A stretch of 64,000 nt of DNA from Pseudofulvibacter geojedonensis (GCF_042675745.1 NZ_JBHTJM010000009.1:310001-374000), one strand, 5' to 3'; numbered from the stretch's first letter, positions 44,666-53,435 are shown. Notes: a model not told the origin generated them from the letters alone. Numbers and translations are program-made.

Positions 44666-44860
44666 TTATGCACCTAAGATTAAAGCACCGAATGCTAAAC
44701 CTTCTAATAATGCACCAATAATAATCATCGCAGTTTGGATTTTTCCAGCCGCTTCAGGTTGACGAGCGATACCTTCCATCGCTTTACCACCGATTTGACC
44801 TAAACCGATACCACCACCGATAACGATTAATCCTGCACCTACTAAATTTGGAATTGCCAT
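44666..44860 (-). CDS. atpE: ATP synthase c subunit
   Basis: Ring-forming proteolipid of Fo. 64 residues, two membrane helices joined by the conserved polar loop GIARQPEA. The ion-binding carboxylate is Glu54 in GALLEGLAFGALI of the second helix. The residues around it (E-G-L-A-F) lack the Glu-Ser-Thr and Tyr of the classic sodium signature, which suggests a proton ring despite Gln22 (GLGQIGG) in helix one. Flanked by atpB and atpF. Confidence 0.97.
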   Translation of the reverse strand: MAIPNLVGAGLIVIGGGIGLGQIGGKAMEGIARQPEAAGKIQTAMIIIGALLEGLAFGALILGA

Positions 44861-44941
44861 AATAATTGATTTATATATTAATTAAACAAAATTTTATTCT
44901 ACTTCTAAAATCTCTTTAAGAGACACCTAACTAAAGGTTTT

Positions 44942-46063
44942 TTAATGGTGTTCATGCTCTTCAACTGCCATCCCTATAAATAAGGCAGACAACATTGTAA
45001 AAATAAATGCTTGTAAAAAAGCTACTAACAACTCAATAACCATGATGAATAATGTTAACAAAACAGACATTCCTGTTGAAGCATAAGGACCGAAGTCTTT
45101 TTTCATTATTATCATTAAAGCAATTAAACTCATTACAACAAAGTGACCTGCCGTAATGTTTGCAAATAAACGCACTAACAGAGAGAATGGCTTAATTAAC
45201 ACAAACCCTACTAATTCTATTAATGCTAAAACTGGTCTTAATATTTTAGGTACACCTGGCATCCATAATGTATGCGCCCAAAAATCTTTACTACCGTTAG
45301 TCATATAAATGATAAGAGTAAAAATTGCTAAACATGCTGTTACTGCTATCTGACCTGTAACGTTAAAACCTAACGGTGTTAAACCTAATAAATTTAATAC
45401 CCAGATAAAGAAGAACACAGTCAATAAATAAGGCATAAACTTTCTATACTTCTTCTCACCTATATTAGGTCTAGCTATTTCATCTCTAACATAGATTACT
45501 AAAGGTTCTAATACTCTTGAGAAACCAGTAGGAATAGTTTTTCCTTTTTTATAACCTTTAGCTAAAGCACTAAAACCTAATATCATTAACAAACCTGTTA
45601 ATAGCATCCCTACAACTGACTTGGTAATAGAAAAGTCTAACACTTTCTTAGCATTAGTTGCATGGTGAGCTTCATCAAAAGCTACAGTTGTAGCACCTTC
45701 GTTCAACTCATATATCTTACTGTGAATCTTTACTAACTTAGTATCCCCTGCATCAACAATTACATGACCATCGTCGTTATGATGAAAAGCTGAAGACATA
45801 AATGTCTTTAAACCATTACTAGTCCAAACTATTACAGGCAATGGAATACTATAATGTGTACCAGACTTATTGTCTGTATAAAAATGAAAATCGTGAGAAT
45901 CTTTTAAGTGATGCTTTATATATGCTTTCACTTCCTCCTTTGTATCAACTGGGTTTCCTTCTCCAGAACCTCCACCTGCATAAGCAGTCATAGATAAAAA
46001 AGTTACTACTAATGTAATTACAATCTTGATAGATTTTTGTGCGATCATCATACCTTTATTCAA
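44942..46063 (-). CDS. atpB: ATP synthase a subunit with exported N-terminal extension
   Basis: Proton-channel subunit of Fo. 373 residues, about 100 more than E. coli. The extension begins with a signal-like helix (KIVITLVVTFLSMTAYAGGG) and a His-rich hydrophilic part (HHLKDSHDFHFYTDNKSG, AFHHNDDG), as is usual in Bacteroidota. The channel domain follows from about residue 150; the essential arginine is in FSLLVRLFANITAGHFVV near 300. Met5 and Met6 are alternative starts. A good promoter lies just upstream (46095-46123). Confidence 0.95.
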   Translation of the reverse strand: MNKGMMIAQKSIKIVITLVVTFLSMTAYAGGGSGEGNPVDTKEEVKAYIKHHLKDSHDFHFYTDNKSGTHYSIPLPVIVWTSNGLKTFMSSAFHHNDDGHVIVDAGDTKLVKIHSKIYELNEGATTVAFDEAHHATNAKKVLDFSITKSVVGMLLTGLLMILGFSALAKGYKKGKTIPTGFSRVLEPLVIYVRDEIARPNIGEKKYRKFMPYLLTVFFFIWVLNLLGLTPLGFNVTGQIAVTACLAIFTLIIYMTNGSKDFWAHTLWMPGVPKILRPVLALIELVGFVLIKPFSLLVRLFANITAGHFVVMSLIALMIIMKKDFGPYASTGMSVLLTLFIMVIELLVAFLQAFIFTMLSALFIGMAVEEHEHH

Positions 46064-46094
46064 TAATAAAATTTATGCTCTGTAAATTTCGGTG

Positions 46095-46123
46095 CAAAGG
46101 TACACAATAAATTAAAACTGCAA
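46095..46123 (-). promoter_or_regulatory. Promoter of the atpBEFHAG operon
   Basis: On the minus strand TTG (46123-46121), an 18-base gap, then TACCTTTG (46102-46095), matching the Bacteroidota -33/-7 form. Transcription would start about 25 bases before the atpB ATG. Confidence 0.65.
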
Positions 46124-46191
46124 GCGCTTTTTTTACTTAGTTTTTCTAAGACTCTAATAAGCATGAGGAATCTGACAAAAAAAACAGCTAA

Positions 46192-46563
46192 CTATTTGCT
46201 GTTTAATAACTTCGAAACTCCTATAGCTTCAATAATTAAAAATAAAAACAATGGAATAATTAATGACAATTTATCTGATTTCACAAGATTTACATTTCCA
46301 AAAATGGATTCTTGAAAAAACAACATAAACACTCCCATCTTAATAAAGATAGCAGCTAAATACGCATAACCCGCTTGCGATGGTAATTTATCAGCCATTA
46401 ATTCTATAATCGCATAAACAACAACTGCAGCAATTGCATGAAATAAATAATTATTAAATAAAGAAAATGGCAAACTCTTAGAAAGTAATGCATCGTGTAA
46501 AAAATACGATGCAACAAAACTTGCAACCACTATAAGTGTATAAAATAATACTCTTTTTATCAT
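46192..46563 (-). CDS. DUF6168-like membrane protein upstream of ATP synthase
   Basis: 123 residues with four hydrophobic helices (RVLFYTLIVVASFVASYFLH, LFHAIAAVVVYAIIELM, YLAAIFIKMGVFMLFF, LSLIIPLFLFLIIEAIGVSKLL). I match it to a flavobacterial DUF6168 family from memory. It occupies the position where other phyla have AtpI. Start lies 3 bases after the AtpZ-like gene. Function is unknown; a role in Fo assembly or ion supply is inference. Confidence 0.75.
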   Translation of the reverse strand: MIKRVLFYTLIVVASFVASYFLHDALLSKSLPFSLFNNYLFHAIAAVVVYAIIELMADKLPSQAGYAYLAAIFIKMGVFMLFFQESIFGNVNLVKSDKLSLIIPLFLFLIIEAIGVSKLLNSK

Positions 46564-46566
46564 TTT

Positions 46567-46794
46567 CTATTTTTTATTTGAAATATTAGTGACTTGTTTT
46601 ATCACCGAATACATTGCTAAAAAAACTGCAGTTAGTGTAACAATCTTAGTGTATAATTCATTTTCGTTAGGAAATTTCCCGTCTAACCACTTACCTAATA
46701 AGCTACCTAAATATATTGTAGCCCCCATTTGTAAAGCGATACCCGAAAATCTAGCGTAATTTTTAAGCTGTTTTTTCCGATTGTTTTTGTCCAC
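46567..46794 (-). CDS. AtpZ/AtpI-family protein
   Basis: 75 residues, two hydrophobic helices (FSGIALQMGATIYLGSLLGK and KIVTLTAVFLAMYSVIKQV) with WLDGKF between them, as in the AtpZ/AtpI family. Members are thought to help c-ring assembly or Mg/Ca supply to the ATP synthase. The start overlaps the end of the bactofilin gene by 32 bases, an unusually long overlap that supports coupled translation. Confidence 0.88.
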   Translation of the reverse strand: MDKNNRKKQLKNYARFSGIALQMGATIYLGSLLGKWLDGKFPNENELYTKIVTLTAVFLAMYSVIKQVTNISNKK

Positions 46795-47176
46795 TATCTC
46801 CGTTTAATTCTTTTACAGTCCCACGCATAACACAAGTAGCGTTAAATGTAGCATTTGGCTCAACTGCTAATTTACCTACCTCAACATCACCCTGAACATT
46901 GGCTGAAGATTTTAAAGAAAGAATACCTGACACCTTTAAAGTTCCAGAAAATTTACCTTCTATATCTGCATTCGAACAAATTAAAGTTCCATTTACTTTT
47001 CCTGAAGTACCAATAACAACTTTACCATTGGTATTTATGTTTCCTTCTATTTCACCTTCAATTCTAAAACCACCTTCAGAAACCAAATCACCCACTATTT
47101 TAGTTCCTTGAGCAATTCTATTTTGTTGATTGGTATTAGAAGCTGTTGACTTAGTTTTTTTATTTTCTGAAAACAT
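46763..47176 (-). CDS. Bactofilin (polymer-forming cytoskeletal protein)
   Basis: 137 residues. The central bactofilin domain (about 25-115) is a right-handed beta-helix of repeated short strands with a Gly/Val/Ile pattern (GFRIEGEIEGNINTNGKVVI, SSANVQGDVEVGKLAVEP). Polar tails flank it. Bactofilins polymerise without nucleotides and often organise envelope or morphology functions. It sits between porW and atpZ with tight spacing, 23 bases after the porW stop, so it is probably co-transcribed with porW. Confidence 0.92.
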   Translation of the reverse strand: MFSENKKTKSTASNTNQQNRIAQGTKIVGDLVSEGGFRIEGEIEGNINTNGKVVIGTSGKVNGTLICSNADIEGKFSGTLKVSGILSLKSSANVQGDVEVGKLAVEPNATFNATCVMRGTVKELNGDSGQKQSEKTA

Positions 47177-47199
47177 TTTAATTGTAAATTTAGTTGGAG

Positions 47200-49734
47200 T
47201 TAGGGTATTAAATCCAAATTCTTATGAATTTGAACTGTCTTATAATTATGAGATGATAAAATCTTATAATTATCTATAATTGGATATTTCTTTTTATTCT
47301 CTTCTAAATAATAATGGAAGTTCTTACCCAGTTCTGGAGTTATAAAACCATGAACAACCACCAATTGCTTATTAGAGCTATAATAGTCTTTAGAAACCTT
47401 TAAATGATTTCTATAAGTTTCTTTTAACCCCTTGTTAATTGCTTCTTGAAGTTTATCGGCTTTTTCAGTATCATCCTTATCAAAAACATACACTAATTTG
47501 TAGCTTCTTCCAGTTTCTTCTTTGTTAATTACCAATTTTTCTAAGACCGGTATCGATTTTTGCATTAATTGCTGTGCACCTTTACCCTCATCTGTATTAG
47601 GATAGTTTAAGGCTACATAATTTACTGCTTTCTTGTAAGCATTAAAACCTTGTATTTTACCTATTACTGTGGCTTTTAAAAACTCATACTTAGCAACTAT
47701 TGGCTCTCCTTCAAACTGAAGTATATATTTTTCTAACAATTCTAAAACCTCCTCATATTCTTGTTTTTCAAATTGTTTGTATAATTTATTATAAATCACT
47801 TCAGGACTACCTTCATCTACACTAAGAGTTGCTGCTGGATTACGTAAAATTTCTGCATACCTCGAGCTTGGATAATTAGTAATAATATCGTTTTTAATAG
47901 ACTCTTGTCTTGCAGAGTTATTCATTTCTGAATACACTTTATACAATTGATATTTGGCAGGTAACTCTAGCCTTTCTGCTGGCTTAAACTTTATTAATTT
48001 TTCCAATCTATTTGCCGACAAAGGATACTCTTTAAACTTTTGCTTATAAATTAACCCTAATTGATAGTATGCAAAATTTCTTTTCTTTACAATACTATCT
48101 ATTTGCTTCTTTTCTGTTGGAAGTTGAGCTAAGTAAAATTCTGGTTTATAAATATCTTTTTCTTCTAATTTCTCTACCACTTTAGCTTCTTCTTTTTCTT
48201 TACCAAAGTCTATATTTACACCTTTATCAGATCTACGCCAATTATCTTCTAACTTCCTATCTCCCCATTGTTTTCTAAACTCATTTTTACCATAAGCAAT
48301 CGTATTAGGATTATAGAAATAAAACGAAGCTTGAGGCCCTGAAGGTTTACCGTTAAGTTGCGTAGTTTGCCCTCCCAAGTTAGCAGCCAATAATTTATTA
48401 GCCTCTACCACCTTCTTTAATGAATCCTGTTGTTTTAAGAATTTAATATGCTTTTCATAATAAGCAATTCGCTCATCATCAGTATAATTAAGCACTTTAA
48501 TTATACTATCGTTTCTTTTTGCTTCATCTTCATAAGCTATAACATCTTTAAGATTATCTCTCTTCTTTTTAAAGAAACGAAATTCTTTGGTGTTTTTTTT
48601 CAAATTCAACATTGTGCTATCATAGTAAGCTCCTGCTAACTTATATTCTGTAGCATCAAACTTATAATCGCCCAAGGCTCTGTAATCTAAAGACTTTAGG
48701 TATTTATCTTTATTGGCTAATCTTACAGATTTATTGTAATAATCTTGAGCTAACGAATCTATACCTCCTTCTTGATAATACACAGCTTTTAAATTATACA
48801 GCTTGTCTAAATAAGGTCTGTTTTCTCTATTAGCTATTAACTTATCTAAATGCTCAGAATACTCTAGTTTATTTCCTTTTTCAAAATCAAAGTTTCTTGC
48901 TTTAGCCACGTGAGCATTTATATAATATACCCTAAGCGTTTTACGTTTTAGCTTTATAATTTCATCAAAGGCACTGTTAGCACTGTCTTTATAACCTAAC
49001 CTGTTATACAATTGCCCTTTTATATAACCTAACCTACCCTTAACTTCTTTATCTTTAGAATTATCTACGGCTATTTTAATATGAGGCAAAGCACTATCTA
49101 AATGCTTATTATTAATGTACGCTTGAGCTAACATAGCGTGAGCATCAGATACATCTTGTTTCTCAATATCTTCTTTCTCTATTAAACGTTTAAGATTTTT
49201 AATAGCTAATTCTGTATTCTCTAAACGAATATTAACTTTTTCTCGCCAAACTTTTGCATGGTTTATTTTATCACTTGCCGGATATTTATAAAGAATGTAA
49301 TTAAATGCTTCTAAAGCCGGAATAAAACGCTGATCGAAATAACGAGCTTTACCTAATAACAAGTATGCCTCGTCTGCTTGAGGATTCTTTTCTTTTCCAC
49401 TAATATTCATACTATGCTTCTGAATGGCCTTTACAGCTTTTTCTTCTGCACGTTCGAAATTGGGATTTTTAGCAGTTCCTGGTAACAACAAATCGTCTGA
49501 CACCTCCATACGTTCAACCGGAAGTATGTTCCAATAATCATCATAAAATGATTCTATTAGGGCATCTTTCCCTGATTGAAATGCAATATCACCATTATAC
49601 AATATGTTATATTTGGTTGTAACGGCATGAAAATTTCTGTTTAAAAAACGATCTTTCCTCCTAGAACAACTCGTAATAACAAAAGCTACAACTACTAGAC
49701 TCAGTATATATTTAAAATGTTTCTTCAAGACCAC
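47200..49734 (-). CDS. porW: T9SS lipoprotein PorW/SprE (TPR)
   Basis: 844 residues, lipoprotein signal (KYILSLVVVAFVITSC). The mature start RRKDRFLNRNFHAVTTKYNI and NGDIAFQSGKDALIESFYDD match the PorW/SprE family as I recall it. Many TPR-like helix pairs follow (for example ADEAYLLLGKARYFDQRFIP). In Flavobacterium johnsoniae SprE is needed for type IX secretion and gliding. Its place upstream of bactofilin and the atp genes fits the flavobacterial arrangement. Confidence 0.9.
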   Translation of the reverse strand: MVLKKHFKYILSLVVVAFVITSCSRRKDRFLNRNFHAVTTKYNILYNGDIAFQSGKDALIESFYDDYWNILPVERMEVSDDLLLPGTAKNPNFERAEEKAVKAIQKHSMNISGKEKNPQADEAYLLLGKARYFDQRFIPALEAFNYILYKYPASDKINHAKVWREKVNIRLENTELAIKNLKRLIEKEDIEKQDVSDAHAMLAQAYINNKHLDSALPHIKIAVDNSKDKEVKGRLGYIKGQLYNRLGYKDSANSAFDEIIKLKRKTLRVYYINAHVAKARNFDFEKGNKLEYSEHLDKLIANRENRPYLDKLYNLKAVYYQEGGIDSLAQDYYNKSVRLANKDKYLKSLDYRALGDYKFDATEYKLAGAYYDSTMLNLKKNTKEFRFFKKKRDNLKDVIAYEDEAKRNDSIIKVLNYTDDERIAYYEKHIKFLKQQDSLKKVVEANKLLAANLGGQTTQLNGKPSGPQASFYFYNPNTIAYGKNEFRKQWGDRKLEDNWRRSDKGVNIDFGKEKEEAKVVEKLEEKDIYKPEFYLAQLPTEKKQIDSIVKKRNFAYYQLGLIYKQKFKEYPLSANRLEKLIKFKPAERLELPAKYQLYKVYSEMNNSARQESIKNDIITNYPSSRYAEILRNPAATLSVDEGSPEVIYNKLYKQFEKQEYEEVLELLEKYILQFEGEPIVAKYEFLKATVIGKIQGFNAYKKAVNYVALNYPNTDEGKGAQQLMQKSIPVLEKLVINKEETGRSYKLVYVFDKDDTEKADKLQEAINKGLKETYRNHLKVSKDYYSSNKQLVVVHGFITPELGKNFHYYLEENKKKYPIIDNYKILSSHNYKTVQIHKNLDLIP

Positions 49735-49842
49735 ATTCTTTTTTACTAGATAACTAAAAAAACACCTATTTAGTATCTTAATCTGTAAAAATACGTTTCT
49801 TTTTGAAAAAAGATACTTTTTGACTTAATTTATTATAGAATC

Positions 49843-49875
49843 TAAAAAAAGAAAAGCCCTTATAAACTAAGGGCT
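49843..49875 (-). terminator. Terminator of the DUF2059 gene
   Basis: A perfect 8-base stem agccctta/taagggct surrounds five bases. On the minus strand it is followed by TTTTCTTTTTTT. It separates the DUF2059 gene from porW. Confidence 0.8.
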
Positions 49876-49898
49876 TGATATTAAAAATATAATTTAAC

Positions 49899-50306
49899 TT
49901 AATTCGTAGCGTATTTTTGAGCTATTTGCTGAACTTCCATCCCCCAATTCTGACCTAATTGCATTCCTTTTTGGGTTAATTGAACTTGTTTTGTCGACAG
50001 TTTTTTACCCAATTCTGAATCGTAAAACTTATTTAACTGAGCAATTTCTGCAGGTGTAAATTCTTTCATATACATATCTGCCATTTTATCGTATAAACCA
50101 CCTAAAGTTCCTTTTGCTTCTTTTACAAAAGCTGCTTTTTTAGCTTCTGGAACAGTTGCTCCGATTTGCGCAACTGCATTTATAAAAGTGTCTTCAGTTA
50201 CTGTTTTCTTTAAAAATTTAATCGTTTCTGCTTTAAAGTTAGCATCGTCTTGAGCTTGCATTATAAAAGCACATAAAAACATGCTTATAAATAGTACTTT
50301 TTTCAT
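49899..50306 (-). CDS. DUF2059-family exported protein
   Basis: 135 residues, signal peptide (MKKVLFISMFLCAFIMQAQ). The helical DUF2059 domain covers most of the rest, with the recognisable MYMKEFTPAEIAQLNKFYDS and ELGKKLSTKQVQLTQKGMQL. Role unknown; periplasmic by signal. It is a single gene ended by its own terminator. Confidence 0.88.
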   Translation of the reverse strand: MKKVLFISMFLCAFIMQAQDDANFKAETIKFLKKTVTEDTFINAVAQIGATVPEAKKAAFVKEAKGTLGGLYDKMADMYMKEFTPAEIAQLNKFYDSELGKKLSTKQVQLTQKGMQLGQNWGMEVQQIAQKYATN

Positions 50307-50358
50307 TGTATTTGTATTTAATATTAATTACTGTTTAGCTATTAAAGATAGTGAAAAA

Positions 50359-50531
50359 TTACCCTAACAACAATTTATACTTACTATCTAATTCTTCTTG
50401 CTTTTCTATTTTCGCTTCTATTTCTGAAGCAATATGATCTACCATTTCCAAACGGACATCTACTAAAACCACTCCAGAGTTTTTTAGATAGTTATCTATA
50501 AACTGTATATCTTGTGTTTTGGTAATTTCAT
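50359..50531 (-). pseudogene. Truncated, frameshifted paralogue of the 50534 gene
   Basis: About 56 codons read EITKTQDIQFIDNYLKNSG, then VVLVDVRLEMVDHIASEIEA, then a short tail to TAA at 50361-50359. This mirrors the start of the neighbouring gene (QLQQIDQYLKKKS, WDVRYELVDHIACEIEKI). No ATG is in frame. The ATG at 50531 reads into another frame, and one added A after ATGAAA would join it. The C-terminal membrane part is missing. Best read as a decayed tandem copy. Confidence 0.6.
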
Positions 50532-50533
50532 TT

Positions 50534-51193
50534 CTAACTATAAATTAAATCGTAATATTTCTTTTGTTTTTTAAATAATCTTAAAAACATTTTAAAGCCA
50601 ACAACGAAAAAGAAAGAAATAATAGCCATAAAAACTATGTTTTCTTCAGCATACTCTGTTCTTAATTGTTCCTTAGTAGCTACAAAAGGTAGTAAGTTTG
50701 GCAACATACAAAATACCATAACTTGAGAAACTACTAAGTTTAATAACATAGATTTATTATTAACTTTAAAATATCTTATGAAGTTAACAATAAACCCAAC
50801 TAATACCACAAGCAAAATTATAAAGTATGGAACTATACTAGCTTTAGCTGACATCTCATTAAGCAAATAAAAAGCAAGCATCATGATAACAATGTTAACC
50901 CCTAAAAAAAATGGATTCATAATACTATTTTTCAACTCTAAGCCATAAGTCTTAAAATATATTTTACCAACAAATTTTCCTTTAGCTTTTACATGTTCTT
51001 TTAATGTTTTATAATCATACTTTTTCCTTATTTCTAAAAAAGCTTGCTCAAACGTTAAATTACTTACATTAATAATCTTTTCTATTTCGCATGCTATATG
51101 ATCTACTAACTCATAACGTACATCCCAAAATTGTACACTTTTCTTTTTTAAATATTGGTCTATTTGCTGTAATTGATCTTTACTTAAACTCAT
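50534..51193 (-). CDS. Membrane protein partnered with a PadR regulator
   Basis: 219 residues. The first ~95 residues are hydrophilic and resemble a domain often found beside PadR regulators (QIDQYLKKKSVQFWDVRYEL, VDHIACEIEKII). Four hydrophobic helices follow (PFFLGVNIVIMMLAFYLLN, IVPYFIILLVVLVGFIVNFI, LVVSQVMVFCMLPNLLPF, NIVFMAIISFFFVVGFKMFL). Function unknown. Its start overlaps the end of the PadR gene by 4 bases. A broken copy of its N-terminus lies directly downstream. Confidence 0.8.
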   Translation of the reverse strand: MSLSKDQLQQIDQYLKKKSVQFWDVRYELVDHIACEIEKIINVSNLTFEQAFLEIRKKYDYKTLKEHVKAKGKFVGKIYFKTYGLELKNSIMNPFFLGVNIVIMMLAFYLLNEMSAKASIVPYFIILLVVLVGFIVNFIRYFKVNNKSMLLNLVVSQVMVFCMLPNLLPFVATKEQLRTEYAEENIVFMAIISFFFVVGFKMFLRLFKKQKKYYDLIYS

Positions 51194-51531
51194 GACTCTA
51201 ATCCAAATTTTGGGTTAAACAATACTTGCATATTTGCAATATAGTCCTGTAATTCTTTCAACTTACTAACGGTTTCTTCTTTTCCCTTTTCAGTAAGCTT
51301 GTAATACTTACGTAGCCTATTATCTACCCTGGCTACCTCAACCTCTAATACACCTTCAGCTTCAAGCTTATGCAGTGCAGGATATAATGCTCCTTCTGTA
51401 ATTTGCAACTCTCCTTTTGTAAGCTCTTTAACCTTTTGAGTTATTTCATAACCATACATTTTATCTGCTTCAGACAATAACTTTAAAATAATCGTACTCA
51501 AACTTCCTTTATATAATTTTGAGTTTCCCAT
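51190..51531 (-). CDS. PadR-family transcriptional regulator
   Basis: 113 residues from the ATG at 51531 (MGNSKLYKGSLSTIILKLLS); an upstream ATG at 51564 would place the start inside the promoter palindrome. Winged helix with the PadR pattern MYGYEITQKVKE and TEGALYPALHKLEAEGVLEV, and a C-terminal helix for dimerisation. PadR proteins repress their own operon and respond to phenolics or envelope drugs in known cases. It forms a two-gene unit with the membrane protein. Confidence 0.92.
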   Translation of the reverse strand: MGNSKLYKGSLSTIILKLLSEADKMYGYEITQKVKELTKGELQITEGALYPALHKLEAEGVLEVEVARVDNRLRKYYKLTEKGKEETVSKLKELQDYIANMQVLFNPKFGLES

Positions 51532-51553
51532 AATTAAGAAATTTTTATAAATA

Positions 51554-51579
51554 CAAACATACATAAATTATTTATGTAT
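51554..51579 (-). promoter_or_regulatory. PadR-operon promoter with overlapping operator palindrome
   Basis: On the minus strand the -7 element is TATGTTTG (complement of 51554-51561). A palindrome with 9-base arms (atacataaa and tttatgtat, 51559-51579) overlaps its upstream edge. PadR operators are palindromes of similar length, often containing ATGTA/TACAT, so autorepression is likely. Confidence 0.6.
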
Positions 51580-51663
51580 ATAAATTTCTTAGGTATATTT
51601 TATATTATTTTCGTGCTAGTATCTAATATGGTATTGTTATTTTAGCCAAAATTTTGTCATAAA

Positions 51664-52722
51664 ATGAGCAGATTTCATTCATTACATATAAAAGACATCA
51701 AAAAAGAAACTTCTGATACTGTTTCTATTAGCTTTGATGTTCCAGAAAATTTAAAAGCCGATTACAAATTTATTCCTGGTCAATATTTAACTTTAAGAAC
51801 CAATATTAACAACAAAGAAATTAGACGTTCTTATTCTATTTGTACAGAACCAGCTGCAAACGACTTACGAGTTGCTGTAAAACAAATAGAAAACGGATTA
51901 TTCTCTACTTTTGCCAATACTCAGTTAAAAGAAAACGACATATTAGATGTTGGTTCACCTGAAGGAAAATTTACTTTGGAAACGAATCATAACAGCAAAA
52001 AAAATTATGCTGCTTTTGTTGCAGGTAGTGGTATAACTCCTGTAATGTCTATGATTAAAGATGTATTACATCATGAACCTAATAGCTCTTTTGTTTTACT
52101 ATATGGCAATAAAACCCCTGAAAACACTATTTTTTATAGCGAAATTGAAAATTTAAAAAAGGAATTCTTCGGAAGGTTTTATGTGTACTACACCTTTACC
52201 CAAGTTAACGAACAAGATGCCTTATTTGGACGTATTGATACAGAAAAAGTTAATTATATTCTTAAAAACAAACATAAGAACATAGAATTAAACGCTTTTT
52301 ACTTATGTGGCCCAGAAGACATGATCAATACTGTTTCTAACACATTAGAAGAAAACAAAGTACCCAAAAGCGCCATTCATTATGAGTTATTTACTGCTGC
52401 TACAAGTACCCCTAATAAAATAGACACTGACACCTTAGATGGAGATGCTAAAGTTACTATAACATTAGACGATGAAGAGTTTAATGTAATTGTAAAAGAA
52501 AACGAAACAATACTTGACGCTGCTTTAAAACAAGGCATAGATGCACCTTACTCATGCCAAGGAGGTGTATGTAGTAGTTGTATTTGTATGGTTACCGAAG
52601 GAGAAGTAACCCTGCTAAAAAATTCTGTTTTAACAGATGGTGAAATTGAAGAGGGTTTAACCTTAGCTTGTCAAGCTGTTTCTAAATCGCCTGTTATTAA
52701 AGTAGATTTTGACGATATTTAA
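51664..52722 (+). CDS. PaaE-like ferredoxin-NAD(P)H reductase with 2Fe-2S domain
   Basis: 352 residues. FAD-binding domain ~1-100 (IRRSYSICTEP), NAD(P)-binding domain ~105-235 (AGSGITPVMSMIK, YLCGPEDMI), C-terminal plant-type ferredoxin domain ~260-352 with the four cysteines in YSCQGGVCSSCICMV and LACQAV. This order is that of PaaE, the reductase of phenylacetyl-CoA epoxidase; in Bacteroidota most members are of uncertain partner. No paaABCD genes are in the window, but a PaaK-like gene lies at 62742. Single gene with a terminator. Confidence 0.92.
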   Translation: MSRFHSLHIKDIKKETSDTVSISFDVPENLKADYKFIPGQYLTLRTNINNKEIRRSYSICTEPAANDLRVAVKQIENGLFSTFANTQLKENDILDVGSPEGKFTLETNHNSKKNYAAFVAGSGITPVMSMIKDVLHHEPNSSFVLLYGNKTPENTIFYSEIENLKKEFFGRFYVYYTFTQVNEQDALFGRIDTEKVNYILKNKHKNIELNAFYLCGPEDMINTVSNTLEENKVPKSAIHYELFTAATSTPNKIDTDTLDGDAKVTITLDDEEFNVIVKENETILDAALKQGIDAPYSCQGGVCSSCICMVTEGEVTLLKNSVLTDGEIEEGLTLACQAVSKSPVIKVDFDDI

Positions 52723-52748
52723 AATTTTAATCTCTTGAAAAGATATTT

Positions 52749-52782
52749 AAGACCTTCACTTATAGAGGGTCTTTTCTTTTTT
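52749..52782 (+). terminator. Terminator of the PaaE-like gene
   Basis: The stem aagaccttc/gagggtctt (one G-T pair) around acttata is followed by TTCTTTTTT. It is made from the duplicated AraC 3' sequence; the equivalent at 54808 has lost its pairing. Confidence 0.7.
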
Positions 52783-52930
52783 ATATACAGATGGTGTCAT
52801 TCCAACTATATTCTTAAATGCTTTATTAAAAGCCGACTTTGAATGAAAACCAGACATTTTACTAATTACCTCTATGGTAAAATTAGAAATTTCTGGATAA
52901 CTTTCTTTACATAATTTGCAGATAAAACAA
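52756..52930 (-). pseudogene. 3' fragment of an AraC-family regulator
   Basis: The minus strand reads YPEISNFTIEVISKMSGFHS, KSAFNKAFKNIVGMTPSVYK, then a short tail and TGA at 52758-52756. It closely matches the end of the intact AraC gene at 54820-55944 at protein level (SNFTIEVISEMSGFHSKSAF); nucleotide similarity covers about 52743-52894. No 5' part exists; the Lrp gene starts immediately beyond. It marks the left edge of a duplicated segment. Confidence 0.75.
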
Positions 52931-52933
52931 GGA

Positions 52934-53395
52934 CTACAAATTTATATTTGTTTGACATTTAATATAACTCATCACAAATGAACTTTGAATGTTGGATATT
53001 ATTTTTAATTTAGAAATTTTGTGTTTAACAAAGTACTGGTATTCATCCATATCTTTTAAAACAACTTTAATCAAAAAATCAAAACTTCCAGCTATATAAG
53101 AAGCTTCAAGTACTTCGTCTAAAGAAACTATATATTTTTCAAATTCATCAAATAGTTCTTCCTGGTGCTTAATTAATTTAACTTGGCAATAGACAACCAT
53201 TTTTAAACCAAGTAACTCTGGTTTAATTATAGCCACATATTTATCTATTACTCCGTTATTTTCAATTCGTTTAATCCTCTCGTGAACCGGACTGACAGAT
53301 AAATTAACTTTTTGAGCTAATTGTTTAATTGACTGTTTACAATCTAGTTGTAATTCATTGATTATTTTAAAATCTACAATATCTAATTTATTCAT
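52934..53395 (-). CDS. Lrp/AsnC-family transcriptional regulator
   Basis: 153 residues. N-terminal HTH (~1-60; DCKQSIKQLAQKVNLSVSPV and HERIKRIENNGVIDKYVAII) and C-terminal RAM ligand domain (~65-145; VLEASYIAGSFDFLIKVVLK). This length and form are typical. Such regulators sense amino acids or related metabolites; the target here is unknown. It sits inside the duplicated region between the AraC fragment and the QVGIGTTTP gene and seems unrelated to both. Confidence 0.9.
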   Translation of the reverse strand: MNKLDIVDFKIINELQLDCKQSIKQLAQKVNLSVSPVHERIKRIENNGVIDKYVAIIKPELLGLKMVVYCQVKLIKHQEELFDEFEKYIVSLDEVLEASYIAGSFDFLIKVVLKDMDEYQYFVKHKISKLKIISNIQSSFVMSYIKCQTNINL

Positions 53396-53435
53396 ATTAA
53401 TTTAGAGATAGAGTTATTAAATATAAAGTCTGATA

